NCBI RefSeq assembly: GCF_035989305.1
Contig: NZ_CP108514.1
Location: forward strand, 9,280,501 to 9,344,500
Direction: 5' to 3'
Source of the DNA: Streptomyces sp. NBC_01233
GTDB taxonomy: Bacteria > Actinomycetota > Actinomycetes > Streptomycetales > Streptomycetaceae
Length of the DNA: 64,000 bases
This document shows, piece by piece, positions 47,701-59,700 of the stretch. Numbering within the stretch: the first letter of the stretch is position 1; each line of letters opens with the position of its first letter. A program made the position numbers and the translations under genes. The notes beneath the pieces are model-generated. The model saw only the letters and a list, made by a program, of their open reading frames with translations. It did no database searches and had not been told where the DNA came from.

Positions 47701-50700
47701 GGTCTGGAGAGCGTCGGCGTGGACGACGACTTCTTCGCTCTCGGCGGGCACTCGCTCCTCGCGGTTTCGCTGGTGGAACGCCTGCGTGGCGAAGGCCTGT
47801 CGGTGTCGGTGCGCGCTCTGTTCCAGACGCCCACGCCCGCTGGCCTGGCGATGGCCGCCGGTGCGGGGGACGTCGTGGTCCCGCCGAACCTGATCCCCGA
47901 AGGCGCGGTCCGCATCACGCCGGACATGCTGCCGCTCGCGGGTTTGGACGAGGCAGGGATCGAGCGGCTCCTCGCGCAGGTGGAGGGAGGTCCGTCCAAC
48001 ATCGCGGACGTGTATCCGCTCGCCCCTCTCCAGGAAGGAATCTTCTTCCACCACCTGATGAATCATCAGGGTGGAGCGGATGTCTACGCGATGCCCATGG
48101 TCCTCGGCTTCGATTCGCGCCGACGACTGGACCTCTTCCTGGCCGCACTCCAGCAGGTGGTGGACCGGCACGACATCTACCGCACGGCCATCGTGTGGGA
48201 AGGTCTGCGTGAACCCGTCCAGGTCGTGCAGCGCAGCGCCGCCCTCCCGGTCGACGAGGTCACACTCGACCGGGACGCCCCCGATCCGGCCGCACAGCTG
48301 CTCACCGTCGGTGAGCCTTCGATGGACCTGCGCCGTGCCCCGCTCATGGACGTGCACACCGCAGCCGATCCGAGCGCCTCCGGCCGCTGGCTCGCCCTCC
48401 TGCGCATCCACCACCTCGTGCAGGACCACACCACGCAGGACGTGCTGCTGAGCGAGCTGCGCACCCTCCTCTCCGGTGCGGGCGACACCCTGCCCGAACC
48501 GCTGCCGTTCCGGAACTTCGTGGCGCAGGCCCGGCTCGGCGTACGCAGGGAGGAGCACGAGAGGTACTTCGCCGGACTGCTCGGCGACGTGACGCAGACC
48601 ACGGCGCCGTACGGAATCCTCGATGTGCACGGTGACGGCAGCGACCTGCGGCGGGCGCGACTGGAGGTCGGCGAGGACGTCACCAGCCGGGTCAGGGAGG
48701 TGGCACGGGCGCAGGGCGTCAGCGCCGCCACCGTCTTCCACCTGGCCTGGGCGCGGGTACTGGCGGCGGTCAGTGGCCGGGACGACGTCGTGTTCGGCAC
48801 GGTGCTGTTCGGGCGGATGAGCGCCGGCGCGGGCTCCGACCGGGTGCCCGGGCTCTTCATCAACACGCTGCCGGTGCGGGTCCGGATCGGCTCCACCGGT
48901 GTCGGCGAGGCGCTGGGCGGGCTGCGGCAGCAGCTGGCCGAGTTGCTCGTGCACGAGCACGCGCCCCTCGCCGTGGCCCAGCAGGCGAGCGGAGTCCCGG
49001 GCGACAGCCCCTTGTTCACCTCGCTCTTCAACTACCGGCACAGTCCGGTCGGCACACCGACACAGGACCAGGGCCTCGACGGCGTCACGCCGCTGACCCC
49101 GGCCGACCGCATCGACGACCGCACCAACTACCCCGTGACGGTTGCGGTCGATGACCACGGGCACCGGTTCCGGCTGACCGTCGACGCGGTGGCGCCGGCC
49201 AACCCGGAGCTGCTCTGCGCAATGCTGCACGAGGCCGCCGCCAACCTCACGGCCGCCTTGCGCGACGCGTCCGAGTCCCGGCTCGGCGCGGTGGAAGTGC
49301 TGGACGAGACCGTGCGTCGTCAGGCCCTGGAGCAGTGGAACGAGGCGGCGGCCGAGGCGCCGCCGGCGACGCTGCCGGAACTGTTCGAGGCGCAGGTGCT
49401 GCGTACCCCTGATGCGGTGGCCGTGGCCTGCGGCGGGACCGAGGTGTCGTACGCGGAGCTGGATGCGCGGGCGAACCGGCTGGCACGCTATTTGACCGGC
49501 CGGGGTGTGGGCCCGGAGTCGACGGTCGCCGTCGTCATGGAGCGCTCGGTCGATCTCGTGGTGGCGATGCTGGCCGTGGTGAAGGCCGGGGGCGTGTACG
49601 TGCCGTTGGATCCGGCTTATCCGTCGGAGCGGATCGGGTTCACGCTGGCGGATGCGGGTGTGGAGTGGCTGTTGTCGTCGGTGGGTCTGCGTGGGGACCT
49701 GGCCAGTTTCGGCGTGCCGGTGGTGGCGGTGGACGATCCGGTGGTGGAGCGTGAGCTGGCCGGGCTGGACGCTTCGGTGTGGGCCGCGGGTGAGCGGGGG
49801 GTGCTGCTGCCGGGGCATCCCGCGTACGTCATCTACACGTCGGGGTCGACGGGCCGGCCCAAGGGTGTCGTGGTGACGCACGCCAATGTGACGGCACTGT
49901 TCGCTCAGACGCGGGAGCTGTTCGCGTTCGGGCCGCAGGACGTGTGGAGCTGGTTCCACTCGTTCGCCTTCGACTTCTCCGTGTGGGAGCTGTGGGGCGC
50001 TCTGCTGCACGGCGGTCGTGTGGCGGTGGTGTCGTACGAGGTGTCCCGGTCGCCCGAGGACTTCCTCGCGCTGCTGGAGCGCGAGCGGGTGACGATGCTG
50101 AGTCAGACCCCGTCGGCGTTCCATCAGCTGATGACCGCGGAGGAGCAGAGGCCGCAGGCGCTGGCCGCGGTACGTGCGGTGGTGTTCGCCGGGGAGGCGC
50201 TGGAACCCGCCCAGTTGGCGCCTTGGTGGCAGCGGCACGGCGATTCCGGGCCGCGCGTGGTCAACATGTACGGGATCACCGAGACCACCGTGCACGTCAC
50301 CTACCACGAGGTCGACGCGCGCGAGGCTGCGGCAGGCAGCGTGATCGGGCAGGGCATCCCGGGACTGAGCGTGTACGTGCTGGACGAGTGGCTGCGTCCT
50401 GCGCCCGTCGGTGTCGCGGGTGAGGTGTACGTGGCCGGCGGCCAGCTGGCCCGCGGCTATCTGGGCCGTCCGGATCTCAGCGCACAGCGATTCGTGGCCT
50501 GCCCGTTCGGCACCGCTGGTGAGCGGATGTACCGGACGGGGGACCGGGCACGGTGGGACGCCGAGGGACGGCTGGTGTTCGCCGGGCGTACCGATGACCA
50601 GGTGAAGATCCGCGGGTTCCGCATCGAGCCGGGCGAGGTGCGGGAAGTGCTGGCCGGCCATCCCGGGGTGGCGCAGGCGGTGGTGATCGCGCGCGAGGAC

Positions 50701-53700
50701 ATCCCGGGTGACAAGCGGCTGGTCGCCTACCTGGTGCCTGCCGACGGGCAGGTTGAGCGGAGCGAACTCAGCGCTGAAATGCGGGAGTTCGCGCACCTGC
50801 GACTGCCGCGGTACATGGCGCCGTCGGCGGTCGTGGTCCTCGACGCGCTGCCGCTGACGGTCAACGGAAAGCTGGACCTCAAGGCATTGCCCGCTCCGGA
50901 CCACACGGTCACGGCCGACGCGGGCAGGGGACCGGCCAACGCGCGGGAAGAGCTCCTGTGCCAGGCGTTCGCCGAGGTCCTCGGCCTGCCCTCCGTCGGC
51001 GTGGAGGAGGACTTCTTCGGCCTCGGCGGCCACTCGCTGCTGGCCATCTCGCTGGTGGAGTACCTCCGGACCCGTGGCGTCTCGGTCTCGGTGCGCACGC
51101 TCTTCCAGGCGGCCACCCCGGCCGGACTGGCCGCGGCGGCTGGCCCCCTTGCGGTCCACGTACCGGAGAACGCCATACCGGAGGGTGCGACGGAGATCAC
51201 CCCGGACATGCTGCCGCTGATCGACCTGAACGAGGCCGAGGTCGAGCGGATCGTCGCGGCCGTGCCGGGCGGTCCGGCCAACGTCGCGGACATCTACCCC
51301 CTCGCCCCGCTCCAAGAAGGTCTGTTCTTCCACCACTTGATGGCTGCGGAGGACCGGGGCGAGGGCGGTGGCGACGTGTACGCCTCGCCCGTCGTCCTCG
51401 GTTTCGACGCCCGCTCCGACCTGGACGCGTTCCTGGACGGACTGCGGCAGGTCGTCGACCGGCACGACATCTACCGCACGGCCATCGTGTGGGAAGGCCT
51501 GCGCCAGCCGGTCCAGGTGGTCGCCCGGCACGTCGATCTTCCGGAGCAGCGGATCGAGTTCGACCCGAAGGGTCCGGACCTCCTGGACCAGCTCCTCGCC
51601 GAGGGCGACCGGCGCATGGACCTGGGCCGTGCTCCCCTGATGCGTGTCCTGACCGCTCCCGAGCCGGGTACCGGGCGCTGGCTCGTCCTGCTCGTCCTGC
51701 ACCACATGGTGCAGGACCACACCACCAAGGACGTGCTGCTGGAGGAGCTGCGCGCGATCCTGTCCGGGCGCGTCGACTCGCTGCCGGAGCCGCTGCCGTT
51801 CCGCAACTTCGTGGCCCAGGCCAGGCTCGGCACGGCGCGCGAGGAGCACGAACGGTACTTCGCCGGTCTGCTGGGCGACGTGACGGAGACGACGGCGCCG
51901 TACGGACTCCTGGACGTGCACGGCGACGGCGCCGACTCGGTGCGTACGCAACTTCCCCTCGACGACGAACTGGCGCTCCGTGTCCGGAACGTGGGGCGGC
52001 GGCTCGGGGTGAGCGCGGCGACCCTCTTCCACCTGGCGTGGGCCCGGGTGCTGGCCGCGGTGAGCGGCCGCGACGACGTCGTGTTCGGCACGATCCTGTT
52101 CGGCCGCATGGACGCGGGAGCCGGCTCCGAGCGGGTGCCCGGACTGTTCCTCAATACGCTTCCGGTACGCGTGCGCGTCGATTCGGCGGGCGTGGGCGAG
52201 GCGCTGACCGGCCTGCGGGACCAGCTCGCCGAGCTGCTCGTGCACGAGCACGCCCCGCTGACCCTGGCCCAGAAGGCGAGCGGCGTGCCCGGCGGGAGCC
52301 CGCTGTTCACCTCTCTCTTCAACTACCGGCACATCCAGAGCGCCCCCGAGGACGATGCCGGGCGGATCCAGGGCCTCACGACGCTCTACGCCCGGGAGCG
52401 CACCAACTATCCCGTCGACGTGGCCGTCGACGATCTGGGGACCGGGTTCCGGCTGAGCATCGAGACGGTCGCCCCGGTCGACTCGGCGCGGGTGTGCGCT
52501 CTGCTCCACACGTGCGTCGCCAGCATGATGACCGCGCTCGAGGACGCCCCCGAGACGGCGCTGAACGAGCTCGAGATCCTGGACGAGGCCGAGAGGGGCC
52601 TCTTGGAGCAGTGGAACGACACCGGTGCGATGGCGGCCGGTGCGGGGGTGGCGGTTCCGGAGTCGTTCGCGGAGCAGGTGGCGCGGACCCCCGACGCGGT
52701 CGCCGTCGTCGCCGGTGCGCACGAGGTGTCGTTCGCGGAGCTGGACGCGCGGGCGAACCGGATGGCGCACCATCTGAGGGCACAGGGCGTGGGTGCGGAG
52801 TCCGTGGTGGGTCTGTGCCTGCCGCGGGGCGTGGACATGGTCGCGGCGATGCTGGGCGTGTGGCGGGCGGGCGCGGCCTACCTGCCGTTGGACGCGGAGT
52901 ATCCGCCCGAGCGGCTGGCGTTCATGGTGGCCGATGCCGAGGTCGACGTGCTGGTGGTGCTGGGCAGCCTGCCGGAGGGGCTGAGCGCGCCGACCGTGGT
53001 GGCGCTGGACGCGCCCGAGGTGATGGCGGCGCTGGCGGAAGCCCCCGTGGAGGCACCTGAGACCGTCCTGGCGGACGCCCGGCTGGCGTACGTGATCTAC
53101 ACCTCGGGTTCGACGGGTGTGCCGAAGGGCGTGGCGGTCTCGCACGCGGCGATGGCGAACATGGCGAGGGCACTGGGTCCCGTCCTCGGGGCCGGGCCCG
53201 GAGTGCGGGTGCTGCAGTTCGCTTCGTTCAGCTTCGACGCATCGGTGCTGGACGTGGCCGCGACGCTGGCGGCCGGGGGCACGTTGGTGGTGGCCACGCC
53301 GGCCGAGCGGGCTGATCGGGCGCTGCTGGCGGAGCTCGTGCAGGAGTCGGGCGTGTCGGCGGCCAGCGTGGTGCCGTCACTGCTGTCCGTGCTGGACCCG
53401 GACGACCTGGCGGGCGTCGAGCGGCTGCTGGTGGGAGCCGAGCCGATCTCCGCCGAGCAGGCGGCGCTGTGGGGCGCGGGGCGGACGCTGGTGAACACGT
53501 ACGGCCCGACCGAGTCGACGGTGATGGTGACGGCGGGCCGGGTGGACGGCACGGGGTCGCCGGTGCCGATGGGCGCGCCGGTGGCGGGGACGAGCGTGTA
53601 CGTCCTGGACGGTGCGCTGCGACCGGTTCCCACGGGTGTGGCGGGTGAACTGTTCATCGCGGGTGCCCAGCTGGCGCGGGGCTACCAGGGACGTGCGGGG

Positions 53701-56700
53701 CTGACCGCGGAGCGGTTCGTGGCGTGCCCGTACGGCGGCGCGGGTGCGCGGATGTACCGGACCGGCGACCGGGCGCGGTGGACCGCTGACGGCCAGCTGC
53801 TCTTCGTGGGGCGGGCGGACGAGCAGGTGAAGATCCGCGGCTTCCGCGTGGAACCCGGGGAGGTCCAGGCCGTGGTGGCCCGGCATCCCGAGGTCGCCCG
53901 GGCCGCCGTGGTCGTGCGGGAGGACGTACCGGGTGAGGCGGGGCTGGTGGCCTACGTGGTGCGGAACCCGGGCGAGCGGATCGGCTCCGGCGAACTGCCG
54001 CAGACCGTGAGGGAGTTCGCGGGCGCGCGGCTGCCCCACTACATGGTGCCTTCGGCCGTCGTGGTCCTGGACGCGCTGCCGTTGACGGCGAACGGGAAGC
54101 TGGACCGCGCGGCGCTGCCCGCTCCCGCGTACACGGCCGGTCTGGGCAGGGGCCCGGAAACCGTGCAGGAAGAGATCGTCTGCGCCGCGTTCGCGCAGGT
54201 CCTCGGCCTGGAGAGCGTCGGCGTGGAGGACGACTTCTTCGCGCTGGGCGGCCACTCGCTCCTGGCGGTCGCGCTGGTGGAGCTCCTGCGGAGCCGGGGC
54301 GTGTCCGTCTCCGTGCGCGCGCTGTTCCGGACCTCGACGCCGGCCGGTCTCGCGGCGACGTCGGGAGTGGAGCGCGTCGAGGTCCCGCCCAATCCGATTC
54401 CCGAGGGCGCGACGGAGATCACGCCGGAGATGCTGCCGCTGGTGGACCTCGACGAGGACGAGGTCGCGCGGGTGGTGGCCACGGTGGAGGGCGGTGCGGC
54501 CAGCATCGCGGACATCTACCCGCTCGCCCCGCTGCAGGAAGGACTCTTCTTCCACCACCTCATGGCCGACCGGAGCAGCGACGTCGAGGACGTATACGCG
54601 GTTCCCGTCAGGCTCGGGTTCGACTCCCGGAAGCGACTGGACGCGTTCCTGGACGCGCTGCAGCAGGTCGTCGACCGTCACGACATCTACCGCACGTCCA
54701 TCGTGTGGGAGGGGCTGCGCGAGCCGGTTCAGGTGGTCGCGCGCCGCGTGACCCTGCCCGTGCGGGAAGTCGTCGTCGATCCGCGGGGCGGGGACCCGGT
54801 GGAGCAGCTCATGGCCGTCGGCGGGTCCTGGATGGATCTGGGCAGTGCTCCGCTGATGCGGGTGTACGTCGCCGCTGATCCGGGTGGCGAGCGGTGGCTG
54901 GCGGTGCTCCGCATCCATCACCTCATGCAGGACCACACGACGCTGGACGTGCTGCTCGGGGAGCTGCGCGCGATCCTCTCGGGCCGGGCCGACTCCCTGC
55001 CCGTGCCGCTGCCCTTCCGCGACTTCGTGGCCCACGCGAGGCTCGGGGCCCGGCCCGGGGAACACGAGCGGTACTTCGCCGGCCTGCTCGGCGACGTGGC
55101 GGAGACGACGGCGCCGTACGGCCTCCTGGACGTGCACGGCGACGGGCGGGGCGTCGACCACGCGCGTCTCGCGGTGGACGACGAACTCGCCACCCGCGTC
55201 AGGGCCCTGGCGCGTTCCCGGGGAGTGAGCGCGGCGACCGTCTTCCACGTGGCCTGGGCGCGGGTGCTCGCGGCCGTCAGCAGCCGGGACGACGTGGTGT
55301 TCGGCACCGTGCTGTTCGGGCGGATGAACGCCGGTGCCGGTTCCGACCGCGTGCCGGGTCTGTTCATCAACACGCTGCCCGTGCGCGTGCGCGTCGGGGA
55401 GGCCGGTGCGCAGGAGGCGCTGACAGGGGTCCGGAACCAACTCGCCGAACTCCTGGTCCACGAACACGCGTCGCTCGCCCTGGCCCAGAACGCCAGCGGT
55501 GTACCGGGTGGCAGCCCCCTGTTCACCTCGATCTACAACTACCGGCACAGCGGCGCCGGCGGCGGTGAACCCGGCACGGGACTCGACGGCGTCACCACGC
55601 TGACCTCGCGCGACGGCGCCGGCGATCTGACCAACTACCCGGTCAGCGTCGCCGTCGACGACGACGGAACCGGGTTCGGCCTCGTCGTCGACACGGTGGC
55701 TCCGGCCGAAGCGGGCCGGGTGTGCGCGCTGCTGCACACGTGCCTGCGGAACCTGGTGGCCGCGCTGGAGACTGCCCCGGAGAGCCCGCTCGGGGAGGTT
55801 CCGGTGGTGGACGTGGCCGAGCACCGCCAGGTCCTGTCCGAGTGGAACGACACCGGTGTTCCGTTCGCCGCGGGGGTGACGGTGCCGGGGCTGGTCGCGG
55901 AGCGGGCGGCGGCGGATCCGGCCGCGGCCGCGGTGGTCGCGGACGGCGTGACCCTCACGTACGGAGAGCTGGACGCGCGGGCGAACCGGCTGGCGCACCA
56001 CCTGCTGGCGCACCACCTGCTGGCGCAGGGCGTGGGTGCGGAGTCCGTGGTGGGTCTGTGCCTGCCGCGCGGCCTGGACATGGTCGCCGCCATGCTCGGT
56101 GTGTGGCGCGCCGGGGCCGCGTACGTGCCGCTGGACGCGGAGTATCCGGTGGAACGACTGGCGTTCATGCTCGCCGACAGCGGCGCGCGTGTCGTCGTGG
56201 GCGTGAGCGAGCTGACCCGCGGACTCGCCGAATCGGGGGTCAGCACCGTCGACCTGGACGAGCTGTCCGTGGCAGCGGCCCTGGGTTCGGCGCCGGCGTC
56301 CGCGCCCGACCTTCCCCCGGGAACGGACGGGTTGGCGTACGTGATCTACACATCGGGTTCGACGGGCGTGCCGAAGGGCGTGGCGGTCGCGCACAACGCG
56401 TTGGCGAACATGGCGCGGGCGTTGGGTCCGGTCCTCGGGGCTGCGCCCGGGGTACGGGTGTTGCAGTTCGCGTCGTTCAGTTTCGATGCGTCGGTGCTGG
56501 ACGTGGCGGTGACGCTGGCGGCGGGCGGCACGCTGGTGGTGGCGTCGGCCGGGCAGCGCGCGGACCGGGAGCTGCTGGCGCGGCTGGTGCGCGAGGAGGG
56601 CGTGTCGGCGGCGAGTGTGGTGCCGTCCTTGCTGGCGGTCCTGGATCCGGCGGACCTCGCCGGGGTGTCCACCCTGCTGGTCGGCGCGGAACCGATCTCC

Positions 56701-59700
56701 GCCGAGCAGGCGGCGCTGTGGAGCCGGGGACGGCGTCTGGTGAACACCTACGGTCCCACCGAGTCGACGGTGATGGTGACCACAGGCGCGGTGGACGGTA
56801 CGGAGCCGGCGGTGCCCATGGGCGCACCGGTGGCCAATACGAAGGTGTTCGTTCTGGACGGCCGGCTGGAGCCCGTGCCGGTCGGGGTCGCGGGTGAGCT
56901 CTACATAGCCGGCGAACAGTTGGCACGCGGGTACGCGGCCCGTTCGGCGCCGACGGCGGAGCGGTTCGTGGCCTGCCCCTACGGCGGCGCGGGTGAGCGG
57001 ATGTACCGGACCGGTGATCTGGCGCGCTGGACGGCGGACGGCCGGCTGGTGTTCGCCGGTCGGGCGGACGAGCAGGTGAAGATCCGCGGATTCCGAGTGG
57101 AACCGGCGGAGGTGGCCGCGGCCCTCACGGCGTGCGCCGGCGTGGCGCAGGCCGTGGTGGTGGCCGGGCAGGACGCGACCGGGGACAAGCGGCTCGTCGC
57201 CTACGTCGTCGCCGGCCCGAACAGCGCCTCCACAGCGGAACTCGCGGACGCCGTGACGGCTTTCGCCGGAGACCTGCTGCCGAAGTACATGGTTCCCGCA
57301 GCGGTCGTCGTCCTGGACGAGCTACCGCTGACGGTCAACGGCAAGCTCGACCGGGCCGCACTGCCCGAACCGCGGTTCGCGACGGGGACGGGCCGGGCGC
57401 CGGCCAACCTGCGGGAGGAACTCCTGTGCGCCGCGTTCGCGCAGGTCCTCGGACTGGACGGCGTCGGCGTGGAGGACGACTTCTTCGCGCTGGGCGGTCA
57501 TTCGCTGCTGGCGATGCGCCTGGTGAGCCGGGTGCGCACGGTCCTAGGCGTGGAGCTGCCCCTGCGCGTGGTCTTCGAAGCGTCGACGCCGGCCGCGCTG
57601 GCGCTACGCCTCGGCCTGGCGGGCGAGGGACGCGTCGGCATCACGGCGACCACGCGCCCGGAGCGCATCCCGCTGTCGTTCGCCCAGCAACGGATCTGGT
57701 TCCTGAGCCAGTTGGACGCCGCGAACCCGGTGTACAACACGGCGGTGGCGGTGCGCCTGACCGGGGAGCTGGACCGCGGTGCGCTCGCTGCCGCGCTGCG
57801 GGACGTGTTGGGGCGGCACGAGGTGCTGCGGACGGTGTTCCCGACGTTCGGCGGCCAGCCGTACCAGCGGGTCCTGTCGCTGGAGGAAGCCGCGTTCGAG
57901 GTCGAAACGGCACGGATCGCGCCGCAGGAGCTGGGCGAGCGGGTGGCCGCGGCGGCACGCCGCCCGTTCGACCTCGGTCCCGGGATTCCCGTGCGGGGAC
58001 TCCTGTTCGAGACGGGGCCGGCCGAGCACGTGCTGGTCCTGGTCGTGCACCACATCGCATGGGACGGCTCTTCGGCGGACCCGTTCGCCCGGGACCTGTC
58101 GGTGGCGTACTCCGCCCGGTCCCGCGGCGGGGAACCCGAGTGGACGGTCCTCCCGGCGCAGTACGCGGACTACACGCTGTGGCAGCGGGAGCTGCTCGGC
58201 GACGGGGAGGACCCGGAAAGTCTGCTGTCGCGTCAGATCGACCACTGGCGCCACGCGCTGGCGGGCGCCCCCGAGGAGCTGGAGCTGCCGTTCGACCGGC
58301 CGCGGCCGGCGGTGGCCTCCCACCAGGGGCGGCAGGCCGCCCTGGACGTTCCGGCCGACGTGCACGAACGGCTGGTCCGGCTGGCGCGCGAGCGGGGCGT
58401 GACCCTGTTCATGCTGATGCAGGCCGCCCTGGCGGTGACGCTCAGCCGGGTCGGTGCGGGTACCGACATCCCCATCGGCTCGGTGGTCGCCGGGCGCACC
58501 GACGAGTCGGTGGACGGGCTGGTCGGATTCTTCGTCAACACCCTGGTGATGCGGACGGACCTGTCGGGGGACCCGACGCTCGGGGACCTGCTGGACCGGG
58601 TGCGCGAGGCGGGTCTGGACGCACTGGACCACCAGGACGTTCCGTTCGAGCGGCTGGTGGAGGAGCTGGCACCCCAGCGCGTGCTCTCACGGCATCCGCT
58701 GTTCCAGGTGATGCTCTCGGTTCAGAACACGGCCTCGGGGGTGGTGGATCTGCCGGGGCTGCGGGCGGAGCCGGTGCCCACGGGTGTGTCGTCGGCGAAG
58801 TTCGATGTGGAGGTCTCGGTCTCCGAGACGTTCGGTCCTGCGGGTGAGCCGGCCGGGGTGAGCGGTCAGCTGGTCCTCGCGGCGGACCTGTTCGACGCGG
58901 AGTCGGCGGAGCGACTGGCCGGGTGGCTGCTGCGTGTGGTGGAGGCGCTGGCCGGAGCTCCGGGCACGCGGCTGTCGGCGGTGGAGCTGCTGGGCGAGGG
59001 GGAGAAGCGGGAGCTGGTCGAGCGGGGGCGTGGTCCGGGGGACCGGGTGCTGGACGCCACGGTGCCGGAGGTGTTCGCGGCACGGGTGGCGGCGGACCCG
59101 GATGCCGTCGCGGTGGTCGAGGAGGGCGTGAGCCTTTCGTACGGCGAACTGGACCAACGGGCGAACCGGCTGGCGCGTCGTCTGCGAGCCCGAGGTGTGG
59201 GCGCCGAGTCCGTCGTCGCGCTGCTGATGGAGCGCGGCGCCGATCTGCTGGTGGCCATGCTGGGCGTGCTGAAGGCGGGTGGCGCGTACCTGCCGGTGGA
59301 TGTGGACCATCCCGCGGAGCGCATCGCGTTCGTGCTGGCCGACGCGGCGCCGGTGTGCGCGGTGACGACGCCGGAGCACGCGGCCGTGGTGCCGGGACTG
59401 CCGGTCGTCGTGCTGGACGGCCCCGCTGCGACGGCGGAGCCGGAGGAGCTCGACGGATCCGCCGTCACCCCGGCAGCGGAGCCGGGGAATGCCGCGTACG
59501 TGATGTACACGTCGGGTTCGACGGGTGTGCCGAAGGGGGTGGTGGCGACTCATCGGGATGTGGTGGAGCTGGCGCTGGCCTCGCACTGGGGCCTGTCGAG
59601 TGGCGCGCGGGTCCTGTTCCACGCGCCGCACACGTTCGACGCCTCGTCGTACGAGGTGTGGGTGGCGTTGTTGTCGGGTGCGACCGTGGTGGTGGCCCCG

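Noticed and set aside
47098..53145. A 2,015-codon open frame on the minus strand opposite the NRPS modules
   Set aside because: It is rich in Arg, His and Pro and contains no family motif. It is the antisense shadow of a very GC-rich coding frame, whose sense strand gives clear NRPS domains.
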